This document shows positions 35,037 through 44,480 of a stretch of DNA of 64,000 nucleotides, one piece after another. The notes beneath the pieces are model-generated. The model did no database searches, was not told the DNA's origin, and worked only from the letters and a program-made list of their open reading frames with translations. The first letter of the stretch is position 1. Each line of letters opens with the position of its first letter. The position numbers and the translations under genes are program-made. Source of the stretch: JAGRMG01 sp047975215 (GTDB lineage: Bacteria > Pseudomonadota > Alphaproteobacteria > Rhodobacterales > Rhodobacteraceae); NCBI GenBank assembly GCA_047975215.1, contig JBKEDD010000129.1, positions 62,001-126,000 of the forward strand. Reading direction: 5' to 3'.

Positions 35037-35136
35037 CGCTCCGGTCATCCACGGGGGCCGGGTTTTCCCTTGACCCTCCGGCGCGGAAAGGCTGCAACAG
35101 GGCCGCACTGTCCCGACCAATCCAGGAGATCCGCCA

Positions 35137-35334
35137 ATGCCGAAATTCGCCGTTCCCGAGATGAGCTGCGCACATTGCACCGCCGCCATCGAAAAGGGAG
35201 TCAAGCAGGCCGACCCCGCCGCAACCGTCGATTGCGACCTGTCCGACCGCACCGTGAGCATCCAGAGCGGTCTGGACTCCGCGACGCTGGTCGCGACGAT
35301 CAAGGATGCCGGCTACGCCGCCACGCCGCTCTGA
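35137..35334 (+). CDS. Heavy-metal-associated (CopZ-like) protein
   Basis: This 65-residue single HMA domain has the metal-binding MSCAHC (MxCxxC) loop at residues 9-14 and a ferredoxin-like beta-alpha-beta-beta-alpha-beta pattern ending in KDAGYAATPL. It is typical of cytosolic Cu(I) chaperones. No copper ATPase is adjacent; the next gene is an ABC ATPase. Confidence 0.9.
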   Translation: MPKFAVPEMSCAHCTAAIEKGVKQADPAATVDCDLSDRTVSIQSGLDSATLVATIKDAGYAATPL

Positions 35335-35422
35335 TCATCGCGAACGAACAGGGCTGGACAGCCCGGGCGCGACCCCCGATTGATGGCGCAGGCCCGCAGG
35401 TTGGTCCGGCAGGTTGCGCCCC

Positions 35423-36076
35423 GTGCTTCTGAGTATCGACAATGTCACCAAGTCCTACCCCGGCGGCACCGCACGCCCGGTGCTGCGGGGTGTGACGCTG
35501 GGGCTGGGCGCGGGCGAGACGCTGGCGCTGACCGGAGAAAGCGGCAGCGGAAAAAGCACGCTGCTGCATCTGGCGGGCGCGCTTGAGGGGTTCGATTCCG
35601 GTGAAATCACGCTTGACGGACATCCCCTGTCGCAGCTTGACGATACCGCCCGCGCCGGCCTGCGCCGAACCATCGTGGCGCTGGTGTTTCAGCAGTTCAA
35701 CCTGATCCCGTCGCTTACCGTCGCGCAGAATCTGTCGTTTCACGCGCGCCTGGGCGGGCGCGCCGATGCCGGCTGGATAGCCGCTCTGACCCGGCGTCTG
35801 GGGCTGGAGGGGCTGGAGACGCGCTATCCCGAACAGCTTTCGGGCGGCCAGCAGCAACGTGTCGCGATCGGAAGGTCGCTGGCGCTGCGCCCGGCGCTGC
35901 TTCTGGCCGACGAACCCACCGGCAATCTCGACGAAGCCACCGGCGATTCGGTCCTGGATCTGATGCTCGGCCTGGTGGCCGAAACCGGCGCGGCGCTTTT
36001 GCTCGTCACCCACTCGCAACGCATTGCCGCGCGGCTTGACCGGCGCGTGCATCTCGCCGGCGGGCTGATCCGGTGA
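35423..36076 (+). CDS. ABC transporter ATP-binding protein (LolD/MacB type)
   Basis: This ABC ATPase of about 217 residues has Walker A GESGSGKST, the Q-loop in VFQQFNLIPSLTV, signature LSGGQQQR, Walker B LLLADEPTGNLDE and the switch His in VTHS. The LADEPTGNLD form is that of LolD/MacB/FtsE mechanotransmission-type exporters. GTG at 35423 and TTG at 35414 are both possible starts. The stop overlaps the GTG start of the FtsX-type permease by four bases. Confidence 0.9.
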   Translation: MLLSIDNVTKSYPGGTARPVLRGVTLGLGAGETLALTGESGSGKSTLLHLAGALEGFDSGEITLDGHPLSQLDDTARAGLRRTIVALVFQQFNLIPSLTVAQNLSFHARLGGRADAGWIAALTRRLGLEGLETRYPEQLSGGQQQRVAIGRSLALRPALLLADEPTGNLDEATGDSVLDLMLGLVAETGAALLLVTHSQRIAARLDRRVHLAGGLIR

Positions 36077-38484
36077 TCCGGGCCGCGGCGCAGGCGCTGT
36101 CGGGCCACTGGCGGCGTCACCCGCTGCAACTGGCCACGCTGCTGGCCGGTCTGGCGCTGGCCACGGGGCTGTGGTCGGCGGTTCAGGCGATCAACGCCGA
36201 GGCACGCGCCAGCTATGCCGCCGCCGCGCGGCAACTCGGGGCCGGGCAACTGCCCGAACTGCGCGCGAAAGGCGGGCCGGTCGCGCGGGCGAGCTATGTC
36301 GCCCTGCGGCGCGCCGGCTGGCGGGTCAGCCCGGTTCTGGAGGGGCGCGCGAGGCTTGGCGGTACATCGGTCATGCTGATGGGTGTCGATATCCTGACCC
36401 ATCCCGGCCTGCCGGCGCTCGACCGGGACGGCGATGGCGGCGCCGCGCCGCTCGACTTCCTCACCCCCCCGGGGCGGCTGTTTGCCGCCCCCGAAACCGC
36501 CGCCAGGATCGCCGCCGCGCCGGATCTGCCGCCGCTTACGTCAACCGATGCGCTCCCGCCCGGCACGGTGCTGACCGATATCGGCACCGCCGGGCGCCTG
36601 TTGGGGCGGCCGGCGGACATCACGCGCCTGCTGATCCTGCCCGAGCAGCCGATGCGCCGAACACCGCTTGAGCGGATCGCGCCTGAACTTGTGCGACACA
36701 GCCCCGATGCGGACGACGACATTGCGCGGCTGACCGACAGTTTTCATCTGAACCTGACCGCCTTCGGACTGCTCTCGTTCGCGGTGGGGCTGTTCATCGT
36801 GCATGGCACCGTCGGGCTGGCCTTCGAACAGCGCCGGGCGACGTTGCGCACCCTTCGCGCACTGGGTCTGCCGCTTCGTAACCTTGCCGCGCTGCTGCTG
36901 ATCGAACTGCTTGCCCTGGCGCTGCTGGCGGGTCTGATCGGTCTGGCCATTGGTTATTTTGTGGCCGCCGCGCTGCTGCCTGACGTGGCCGCCAGCCTGC
37001 GGGGGCTTTATGGTGCGCCGGTCGCGGGCGGGTTGGCGCTGCGCCCGGTCTGGGTGCTGGGCGGCCTTGGCATGGCTCTGGCGGGCGCGCTGGCGGCCAG
37101 CGCGCAGGCGTTGTGGCGGCTGACGCGGATGCCGCTGCTGGCCGCGCCCGGGGCGCGGGCCTGGGCGGTGCGCGCGGCGCGATCCGATATCGTCCAGGCT
37201 GTTGCGGGCGCGGCGCTTGTTGCCCTGGGCGGGCTGGCGGTGCTGGCCCTTGACGGGCTGCTGGCAGGGTTTGTGCTGCTGGCCGGGCTGATGCTGGGCG
37301 CGGCGCTGCTGCTGCCGCCCCTGCTGGGGGCGATCCTGCGGGCTGCGGCACGGCGCGCCCGCGGCCCGGTGGCGCAATGGGTCTGGGCCGACACCGCCCA
37401 GCAGCTTCCCGGCCTGTCTCTGGCCCTCATGGCGCTGCTGCTGGCGCTGGCGGCGAATATCGGCGTCGGAACCATGGTTTCCAGCTTCCGCCTGACCTTC
37501 ATCGGCTGGCTCGATCAGCGGCTCGTTTCCGAACTCTACGTCACTGCCCGCGACGATGCACAGGGCGCGGCAGTGGCGGCGTGGCTGGCGCCGCGCGCCG
37601 ATGCTGTGCTGCCGATCAGGTCGGCGGAACTGGACGTGGAAGGCCGGCCGGTCTTTGTCTATGGCATCGTCGATCACCCAAGCTATCGCCAAAACTGGCC
37701 GCTGCTGCAGGCTGAACCCGATGTCTGGGACAGGGTTGCCCGGGGCGAGGCGGTTCTGGTCAACGAACAGATGGCGCGGCGCGCGGGCGCATGGCCCGGC
37801 ACCGCCGTTGCGCTGGCGCCGGGCTGGACGCTGCCGGTGACCGGGGTCTATTCCGACTACGGCAATCCCACGGGTCAGGCCATCGTCGCCCTGCCCGCCC
37901 TGCTGGCGCATGTGCCGGGGGTGCCCGACACCCAGTTCGGAATCCGCCTGCCACCCGAACGGGCAGCGGCACTGGCGGATGCGTTGCGCGACGCCTTCGA
38001 TCTGCCCGCGGGCGGGCTGATCGACCAGACCGGCCTCAAGGCACAGTCGCTGGCGGTTTTCGACAAGACCTTCGTCGTGACCGGCGCCTTGAACCTGCTG
38101 ACGCTCGGCGTGGCAGGGTTTGCGATCCTGACCGCGCTGCTGACACTGTGGAACCTGCGCCTGCCGCAACTGGCGCCGGTCTGGGCGCTGGGCCTGACCA
38201 GGGTGCGTCTGGCGCGGCTGGAAATGCTGCGCAGCCTGCTTCTGGCGCTGCTGACGGCACTTCTGGCGCTGCCGCTGGGGCTGGCGCTGGCCTGGGTGCT
38301 GCTGGCGGTCATCAATGTCGAAGCGTTCGGCTGGCGGCTGCCAATGTATCTGTTTCCGGGTGACTGGCTGCGCCTGATGGCGCTGGCATTGCTGGCCGCA
38401 GCAATCGCCGCCGCGCTGCCGGTGCGGCGGCTGCGCCGGGTTCCGCCCTCAGACTTGCTGAAGGTGTTTGCAATTGAACGCTAG
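36073..38484 (+). CDS. FtsX-like ABC transporter permease
   Basis: This large permease has 803 residues. It carries a membrane helix at the N-terminus (QLATLLAGLALATGLWSAV), a periplasmic domain, and an FtsX-type bundle around residues 230-330. A second set follows from about 440, with a second periplasmic domain and three C-terminal helices (about 685-790). Thus two FtsX modules appear to sit in one chain. The partner ATPase is directly upstream and a secreted CrtC/AttH-like protein directly downstream, both overlapping. Inner-membrane extraction of a lipid or lipoprotein is the likely class of activity. Confidence 0.87.
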   Translation: MIRAAAQALSGHWRRHPLQLATLLAGLALATGLWSAVQAINAEARASYAAAARQLGAGQLPELRAKGGPVARASYVALRRAGWRVSPVLEGRARLGGTSVMLMGVDILTHPGLPALDRDGDGGAAPLDFLTPPGRLFAAPETAARIAAAPDLPPLTSTDALPPGTVLTDIGTAGRLLGRPADITRLLILPEQPMRRTPLERIAPELVRHSPDADDDIARLTDSFHLNLTAFGLLSFAVGLFIVHGTVGLAFEQRRATLRTLRALGLPLRNLAALLLIELLALALLAGLIGLAIGYFVAAALLPDVAASLRGLYGAPVAGGLALRPVWVLGGLGMALAGALAASAQALWRLTRMPLLAAPGARAWAVRAARSDIVQAVAGAALVALGGLAVLALDGLLAGFVLLAGLMLGAALLLPPLLGAILRAAARRARGPVAQWVWADTAQQLPGLSLALMALLLALAANIGVGTMVSSFRLTFIGWLDQRLVSELYVTARDDAQGAAVAAWLAPRADAVLPIRSAELDVEGRPVFVYGIVDHPSYRQNWPLLQAEPDVWDRVARGEAVLVNEQMARRAGAWPGTAVALAPGWTLPVTGVYSDYGNPTGQAIVALPALLAHVPGVPDTQFGIRLPPERAAALADALRDAFDLPAGGLIDQTGLKAQSLAVFDKTFVVTGALNLLTLGVAGFAILTALLTLWNLRLPQLAPVWALGLTRVRLARLEMLRSLLLALLTALLALPLGLALAWVLLAVINVEAFGWRLPMYLFPGDWLRLMALALLAAAIAAALPVRRLRRVPPSDLLKVFAIER

Positions 38485-39577
38485 CGTGCAGGACCACGGC
38501 ACCCGGTCGGGTCGGAGCAGTATATCAGGATTGCTTGGTATCCTGCTGATATTGCTTGGTTTACTTCTCTATCTTCCGCCCGCATCCGCCCAGGGGTTTG
38601 CCGGTCTGGGAACCAGTGCGCAAGGATTCTCCACGCCGCGGCCAGGCATCGTGCCCACCTTCCCCGCCGATCACGGCCCGCACCCGGATTTTCGCATCGA
38701 ATGGTGGTATCTGACGGCCACGCTGCGCGACGCGGACGGGCGCGACTACGGCATTCAATGGACGCTGTTCCGCTCGGCCCTGGCCCCGGGCGAGGCCGAA
38801 GGCTGGTCGAGCCCGCAACTCTGGATGGGCCACGCCGCCATCACCACGCCGGATGCGCATTTCTTCGCCGAACGGCGCGCGCGGGGCGGCATCGGACAGG
38901 CGGGGGTGATGGCCGTGCCATTTTCCGCCTGGATCGACGAATGGGAAATGACCGGCCCCGGCGACCTGTCGCGCCTGACGCTAAGCGCGGGGGGCACGGA
39001 TTTCGCCTATGATCTGTCGATGCGGGCAACCGGCCCGCTGGTACTGCATGGGCATGCGGGCTATTCGGTCAAGTCCGCCGCCGGGCAGGCCAGCTATTAC
39101 TATTCGCAACCCGCCTTCGCCGTCACCGGCACCCTGCATTTGCCGGACGGCCCGGTAGAGGTAAGCGGACAGGGCTGGCTTGACCGGGAATGGTCAAGCC
39201 AGCCGCTGGCCGCCGACCAGAGCGGCTGGGACTGGTTTTCGCTGTCATTCGAGGGCGGCGCACGGCTGATGGCCTTCCGGTTGCGCGGCGCGGGCGGCGA
39301 CTTTCGTTCGGGCACCTGGATCGCGCCCGACGGCACCGCAACGCCCCTGCCCGAAGGCGCGTTCGAGTCAGAACCGCTGGAACGCGCGCAGGTCGCGGGC
39401 CGGGCGGTGCCGGTGGTGTGGCGGCTTCGTCTTCCGGGCCACGGGGTAAACGTGACGATCAGGGCGCTGAACCCGCAAAGCTGGATGGGTACCACCTTTC
39501 CCTATTGGGAAGGCCCGGTTTCGATCAGCGGCAGTCATGAGGGCAAGGGATATCTTGAAATGACTGGGTATCAGTAG
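38474..39577 (+). CDS. CrtC/AttH-type lipocalin-like secreted protein
   Basis: This protein of about 367 residues has an N-terminal hydrophobic segment (GLLGILLILLGLLLYLPP) ending in PASAQG, a plausible signal peptidase site. The body matches the hydroxyneurosporene synthase/AttH double-lipocalin fold: FRIEWWYLTATL, GIQWTLFRSA, MGHAAITTPD, then GWLDREWSSQPL. With the ATPase and permease it recalls the attEFGH set. TTG 38474 (with GAAGG upstream), TTG 38468 and GTG 38486 are all possible starts. The ligand is unknown. Confidence 0.82.
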   Translation: MNASVQDHGTRSGRSSISGLLGILLILLGLLLYLPPASAQGFAGLGTSAQGFSTPRPGIVPTFPADHGPHPDFRIEWWYLTATLRDADGRDYGIQWTLFRSALAPGEAEGWSSPQLWMGHAAITTPDAHFFAERRARGGIGQAGVMAVPFSAWIDEWEMTGPGDLSRLTLSAGGTDFAYDLSMRATGPLVLHGHAGYSVKSAAGQASYYYSQPAFAVTGTLHLPDGPVEVSGQGWLDREWSSQPLAADQSGWDWFSLSFEGGARLMAFRLRGAGGDFRSGTWIAPDGTATPLPEGAFESEPLERAQVAGRAVPVVWRLRLPGHGVNVTIRALNPQSWMGTTFPYWEGPVSISGSHEGKGYLEMTGYQ

Positions 39578-39592
39578 GTTATGAGTCGATCT

Positions 39593-40756
39593 TCACGTCA
39601 GTCCGGATAGGGTTGCACGCGTCTGCCCGGCGATGCAGCACTCCTCGTCGGTACCGATCACATGGGCGCTGACCGCAGAATCAGCCGTGGTGATGGTGGC
39701 ACCATGCGCGGCATTGGCCGCCTCGTCGAGCCGCAGCCCAAGCCAGGCGAATTTCTGCGCGATACCGGCCCGCACAGGCGCCGCGTTCTCGCCGATACCG
39801 CCGGTGAAGACCATGGCATCCAGGCCGCCAAGCGCGACCGCGATCGCCCCAAGCTGCCTTGCCGCCGTCAGGATGAACAGATCGACCGCCTCGGCGGCCT
39901 CGGGGCGGTCGCTGGCCAGCAGATCGCGCATGTCGCTGCTGATCCCCGAAACCCCCAGAAGGCCCGATCGTTCGCCCAGCAACGCCTCGACCTTGTCCGG
40001 CGTCATGCCCTTCTGGCGCGCCAGATGCAGCACGACGCCGGGGTCGATATCGCCACAGCGCCGCCCCATCATCAGCCCGTCGAGCGCGGTGAAGCCCATC
40101 GAGGTCGCTACGCTGCGCCGGTCCTTCATGCCGCAGATGCTGGCGCCATTGCCCAGATGCAGCACCACGACGCGGCCCGCCGCGCGCCCGCCCAGCAGAT
40201 CGGGCAGGCAACCGGCGACATAGTCATAGGACAGGCCGTGAAAGCCGTAGCGCAGAATGCCCACATCGGTCAGTTCTCGCGGCAGCGCATAGAGCTGTTC
40301 CAGCCGTGGCTGGCCGCGATGAAAGGCGGTGTCGAAACAGGCCACTTGCGGCAGGTCGGGATTGGCGCGTGCCACCGCTTCGATACCGGCGATGTTGTGG
40401 GGCTGGTGCGCGGGCGCGAGGGGGGCCAGTTCGCGGATCAGGCGCATTTCGTCCGGGCCGATCCGGGCCGGGCCGTCGAAATGGCGGCCGCCATGCACGA
40501 CCCGATGGCCGGCGGCGGCGAGCGTGATATCGCCCGCTACCGTCGCCAGGTGGCGCAACAGCCAGTCCAGCACCGCCGCGTGATCGCCGTTGCCAGGCAA
40601 ATCCAGCGGGGTCTTGCCGGAAGCGTCCCGGTGTACCGGCCCCTGCCCGATACGCTCGACCTGACCGCGCAGAAGAACCTCGCCGCCCCCCAGCGGGTGC
40701 AGCGCATACTTGACGCTGGACGATCCCGCGTTGAGAACGAGAATGGCCCGCCTCAC
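39593..40756 (-). CDS. ackA: Acetate kinase
   Basis: This ASKHA-fold kinase of 387 residues interconverts acetyl phosphate (or short acyl phosphates) and acid with ADP/ATP. It has VLNAGSSSVKYAL at the N-terminus, GHRVVHGG, the Asp in CFDTAFH, the HLGNGASICG phosphate segment and FTGGIGENA. The start overlaps the end of the MaoC-phosphotransacylase fusion gene by four bases, which indicates functional coupling. Confidence 0.93.
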   Translation of the reverse strand: MRRAILVLNAGSSSVKYALHPLGGGEVLLRGQVERIGQGPVHRDASGKTPLDLPGNGDHAAVLDWLLRHLATVAGDITLAAAGHRVVHGGRHFDGPARIGPDEMRLIRELAPLAPAHQPHNIAGIEAVARANPDLPQVACFDTAFHRGQPRLEQLYALPRELTDVGILRYGFHGLSYDYVAGCLPDLLGGRAAGRVVVLHLGNGASICGMKDRRSVATSMGFTALDGLMMGRRCGDIDPGVVLHLARQKGMTPDKVEALLGERSGLLGVSGISSDMRDLLASDRPEAAEAVDLFILTAARQLGAIAVALGGLDAMVFTGGIGENAAPVRAGIAQKFAWLGLRLDEAANAAHGATITTADSAVSAHVIGTDEECCIAGQTRATLSGLT

Positions 40757-42126
40757 CGGGCTTTCCCGGCGCGAAAGCGGCGCATCAGCAAGGCCAGCGC
40801 CGCGCTGGCGACCCGGGCGCGCGTATCGTCGGCTCGGCTGGTGAGCATGATCGGCACCCTGGCCCCGAGCACGATTCCGGCCGCCTGCGCCCCGGCGAGA
40901 TAGATCATCTGCTTGGCTATCATGTTGCCGGATTCGAGATCGGGAACCACCAGAATGTCGGCCTGCCCGGCGACGGGCGAATCGATGCCCTTGGCGGCCG
41001 CGGCGGCGGGCGATATCGCGTTATCGAACGCAAGCGGCCCGTCCAGCAGCCCGCCGGTGATCTGGCGGCGGTCGGCCATCTTGCACAAGGCCGCCGCCTC
41101 GACCGTCGAGGGCACCTTGGGATAGACGGTTTCGACCGCCGACAGGATCGCCACCCTCGGGCGATCCTGGCCAAGCGCATGTGCCAGATCAATGGCGTTC
41201 TGGACGATATCGGCCTTGGTCGCCAGATCGGGCGCGATGTTGATCGCGGCATCGGTCACGAACAGCGGCTTGGTGTGGCTTGGCACATCCAGCGCGAACA
41301 CATGGCTCATCCGGCGTTCGGTGCGCAGGCCGGTGGCGCGGTCCACCGCCTCGGCCATAACCTCGTCGGTGTGCAGCGCACCCTTCATCAGCGCCTCTGC
41401 GCGGCCTTCGCGCGCCAGGTCGACGGCGGCGCGGGCCGCCGCGTGGCTGTGCGGCGTATCGACGATTTCAAGCCCGGAAATGTCCATCCCGCCGCCTTCG
41501 GCCGCCGCCTCGATCCGAGTCCGCGGGCCGATCAGTATCGGCACCATCAAGCCAAGTTCGCAAGCCTTCAGCGCACCCCTGAGCGAGCGTTCATCGCACG
41601 GATGCACCACCGCCGTCAGGATCGGGTCGAGGTCGCGGGTCTTGTCCACGAGGTCGTCATAGGTGGCGCCGGGCCGGCGCATTTCCACTTGCGGCATGAC
41701 CCGTGCCGCACGGCTTATCCGCTCTGACGGCGCGGCCACCAGCGCCTCGCCCTCGACGACGGTTTCGCCGTTGCCGTTCAGGCAGTTGCATTCCAGACGC
41801 AGCCTGTTCCGGTCCAGCTTTTGCAACACCCGCACCCGCACGGTGACGGCGTCGCCAACCCGCACCGGGCGCAGGAAACGAAGCCGCTGATCCAGATAGA
41901 CGGTGCCCGGCCCTGGCAGCCGCGTACCCAGGGCCGCCGAGATCAGCGCCCCCACCCACATGCCGTGGCCGATATCGCCCGGCGCTTCCTGCCCGGCCTC
42001 GGCATGATCGGCATCGCCCGATGCGATGGCGAACAGGTCGGCGTCGCGCGCGCTCAGCACGCGGGTCAGCTCGGCGCTGTCCCCGGCGCTCAACTCGTCA
42101 TAGGTGCGGTTCTCGATCATCTGCAT
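40753..42126 (-). CDS. Fused MaoC-type enoyl-CoA hydratase/phosphate acyltransferase
   Basis: This 457-residue fusion has an N-terminal MaoC/hot-dog hydratase-like domain (about 1-140; FAIASGDADHAEAG, GDIGHGMWVGALISAALG). A C-terminal PTA_PTB domain follows (about 165-455; HPCDERSLRGALKACELGL, ILVVPDLESGNMIAKQM). The bacterial BioD-like extension of large Pta proteins is missing. The hydratase His/Asp motif is altered from the usual DxNPIH form, so hydratase activity is not certain. With ackA it could convert acyl-CoA to acid plus ATP. The ATG at 42126 has GGGGGA upstream. Confidence 0.88.
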   Translation of the reverse strand: MQMIENRTYDELSAGDSAELTRVLSARDADLFAIASGDADHAEAGQEAPGDIGHGMWVGALISAALGTRLPGPGTVYLDQRLRFLRPVRVGDAVTVRVRVLQKLDRNRLRLECNCLNGNGETVVEGEALVAAPSERISRAARVMPQVEMRRPGATYDDLVDKTRDLDPILTAVVHPCDERSLRGALKACELGLMVPILIGPRTRIEAAAEGGGMDISGLEIVDTPHSHAAARAAVDLAREGRAEALMKGALHTDEVMAEAVDRATGLRTERRMSHVFALDVPSHTKPLFVTDAAINIAPDLATKADIVQNAIDLAHALGQDRPRVAILSAVETVYPKVPSTVEAAALCKMADRRQITGGLLDGPLAFDNAISPAAAAAKGIDSPVAGQADILVVPDLESGNMIAKQMIYLAGAQAAGIVLGARVPIMLTSRADDTRARVASAALALLMRRFRAGKAR

Positions 42127-42181
42127 TGCGATCCCCCGACAGATACCCCCGCCCTGCCCGCCTTGGCGTGGCGGGTGCGGT

Positions 42182-43069
42182 TCAGGCCGAGGCGCGGCAG
42201 ATCTTGGCGATGTTGCCGCCAAGGGCCGAGTTGAATTCGCCATCCGACATCGCGCGGGTCAGACCCTCGGTCAGCGCGCGGCTGAAACTGGCGATCATGC
42301 CGTCGTTCTGCGCCAGCAGGCGGCAGGCCTCGTCGGTGGAATAGCCGCCCGACAACGCCACCACCCGCAGCACGCGCGCGTGCGCGATGAGATCGGCAAA
42401 CAGGTTGGCCCGGCTGGGCAAGGTCAGCTTCAGCATGACATCGCTCCCCTCGGGCAGCGCGTCGAGATTGCGGGCAATCTCGGCCTTCATCAGATCCTCG
42501 GCCTGGGATTTGGTGGCGGAATGTATGTTCACCTCGGGTTCGATGATCGGCACCAGCCCGGCGGCCAGCACCTCGCGGGCGAGGTCGAACTGCTGGTCCA
42601 CCACGGCCCTGATTCCCGCGGCATCGGCCTCGTGAATGACCGAACGTTCCTTGGTGCCGAAAATGCCCTGTCCAGCGGCCCGGGCGAGCGTTTCCGAAAG
42701 GCCGGGGATCGGCTTCATCATCTGCACGCCGCCGGTTCGTTCCTCCAGCCCCTTGTCGATCTTGAGAAACGGCACGATTCCGCGTTCGCCCCACAGGTAT
42801 TCGGGCACCTTCCTTCCCTCGATCTCCTCGCCGAGCGTGCGCTCGAACAGGATCGCACCGATTACCTTGTCGCTGGTGAAATCGTCGGCCAGGATGATGC
42901 GGGCGCGCATCCGCTGGACCTCGGCGAACATCTCCTCCTCGCTCGCGTAGCCTGAGGCATCCACGCCGTAAAGCGCCAGCGCCTTGGGTGTCGAACCGCC
43001 GCTCTGGTCCAGAGCCGCGATGAAACCCGCGCCGTTTTTCATCCGGTCGCGCTGTTGCGAATTGGCCAT
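42182..43069 (-). CDS. Class I fructose-bisphosphate aldolase
   Basis: This Schiff-base aldolase of 295 residues cleaves fructose 1,6-bisphosphate. Family marks are GAGFIAALDQSGGSTPKAL near the N-terminus, ILFERTLG, KPIPGLSETL, VPIIEPEVNIHS and the putative Schiff-base Lys in VMLKLTLPS. The ATG at 43069 is used; the frame extends to 43105. It lies 55 bases before the fused phosphotransacylase gene on the same strand, so it may be co-transcribed with it and ackA. Confidence 0.92.
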   Translation of the reverse strand: MANSQQRDRMKNGAGFIAALDQSGGSTPKALALYGVDASGYASEEEMFAEVQRMRARIILADDFTSDKVIGAILFERTLGEEIEGRKVPEYLWGERGIVPFLKIDKGLEERTGGVQMMKPIPGLSETLARAAGQGIFGTKERSVIHEADAAGIRAVVDQQFDLAREVLAAGLVPIIEPEVNIHSATKSQAEDLMKAEIARNLDALPEGSDVMLKLTLPSRANLFADLIAHARVLRVVALSGGYSTDEACRLLAQNDGMIASFSRALTEGLTRAMSDGEFNSALGGNIAKICRASA

Positions 43070-43211
43070 GCTGAAAATCCCGTTTGCTGATTCACGTTCG
43101 GGCATTCAATAAAGCATGCCCGCCGGCGATGGTAGCGTGTTAGCGCCCGACAACCCTGGCCGGACACGGCCCGCATGGCGCCAGGGCGATGCCGTGCCTG
43201 TGCGGGCGCGG

Positions 43212-44480
43212 TCATGCGGCACGTACAGAGGTGAACTTTGACGCCGGTACGTCGATGCGCGAATGCGAGGGCGCCCGCCCCGCAAAGCGCGCGGCCAGCG
43301 TCATCGGCCCGGCCGTGACGCGGAAATAGTCATAATCTCCGGGGTTGTCGAAGGCGCACATGTACTGGAAATGCAGCCGGAAAAAACGCCACCGCAGCGC
43401 CTTCCAGCGGCCCGGGCTAAGGGTCTGGGTAAACGCCGCCGAGATAACCAGGGGCCATTTCTTGCCCTCGGGCGCAACGCCGCTTACCGTCACCGGATCG
43501 CACAGCGCGAAGGCACAGCCATCGCCGGGCGCCGATATGTCCACCCAGGCCAGTTCGTCCCGTGCGCTCAGATACTGCAGATCGGCGCGCAGCCGCTGGG
43601 CGCGCGGCAGGAAGGACACCATAGGCACCACCTGCCCCAGCGTCAGGAACCCCAGCGCCGGGCCGTTCGCGGGCACCCGCCCCGAGCGGATCAGATCGGC
43701 CAGCACGCTGACGCCCAGATGCGCGCCCGAGGAATGGCCGACCACCAGAACCTCGCCCGCATCGCTGGCCAGAGCGGCGGCGATGCGCCCGGCGAACTCG
43801 CTCAACCGCGCTTCGAGCTCAGGCGGATAGGCGCCGCGCGACTTCGCCGTGTGCGCGTAATCATGCATCAGATAATAGGCGAAGAACCTGCCATCGAGCG
43901 CCTTGAACTTGCGCATCAGCCAGACCGCCGCAACCAGCCCCGCGAAGGTACCTATCGCGGTGGCCACGGCATCCAGTACGCGCCCCGACAGCGGCAGCAG
44001 CGCGAAAGCCGACCCGATGAGCCGCGCCAGCGCCCACCACAGCAAGCCGGCAAGCAACAGTTGCACCACAAGCATGCCCACCGGGTAAAGCGCCGCAATG
44101 ACCGGCCCCTTGCGCAGCCACATCAGCCGGCGCAGCGTCCCGGTCGAGATGTAGATCCAGGCGGTTCGGGCCAGTTGCAGATAGGTGGCGGGGATGGTGT
44201 TGGACATGCTTTCGCGCACGATGTCGGACCAGACCAGAACCTCGATATCGGCCTGAACAAGCGCGTCCTCGATTTCGGCCTCGACATGCCAGCCATAGGG
44301 CCCATCGGTCGTTTTCGCCCTGAGATCAATCCGGTATCCGGAGATCTTCGCCTGGGCCGCGGCTTCCTTCCGGTATAGTTCGCGATAGCGGCGCGGATGA
44401 ATGGGGTCGTAGCCGGGAATGTAGAATACCCGGCGCTTCCTTACCTGTTCGTGTGCGCTTTCGCGCGGTTCACCCGCCAT
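43212..44480 (-). CDS. Membrane-anchored alpha/beta hydrolase-like protein
   Basis: This 422-residue protein opens with RVFYIPGYDPIHPRRYRELY, a first beta strand and oxyanion loop. It then has two hydrophobic segments (about residues 128-160 and 172-192), and later a nucleophile elbow VVGHSSGAHLGVSVL (GxSxG, Ser near 250). The hydrophobic pair is inserted between the first strand and the catalytic serine. I recognise the fold but no named family. A lipase/esterase-like enzyme or a degenerate hydrolase is possible. The catalytic Asp and His are not certain. Confidence 0.7.
   Translation of the reverse strand: MAGEPRESAHEQVRKRRVFYIPGYDPIHPRRYRELYRKEAAAQAKISGYRIDLRAKTTDGPYGWHVEAEIEDALVQADIEVLVWSDIVRESMSNTIPATYLQLARTAWIYISTGTLRRLMWLRKGPVIAALYPVGMLVVQLLLAGLLWWALARLIGSAFALLPLSGRVLDAVATAIGTFAGLVAAVWLMRKFKALDGRFFAYYLMHDYAHTAKSRGAYPPELEARLSEFAGRIAAALASDAGEVLVVGHSSGAHLGVSVLADLIRSGRVPANGPALGFLTLGQVVPMVSFLPRAQRLRADLQYLSARDELAWVDISAPGDGCAFALCDPVTVSGVAPEGKKWPLVISAAFTQTLSPGRWKALRWRFFRLHFQYMCAFDNPGDYDYFRVTAGPMTLAARFAGRAPSHSRIDVPASKFTSVRAA

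Noticed and set aside
36541..38169. Gln/Arg-rich frame of 542 codons antisense to the FtsX-type permease
   Set aside because: It mirrors the Leu/Ala codon bias of the permease and has no start context or domain.
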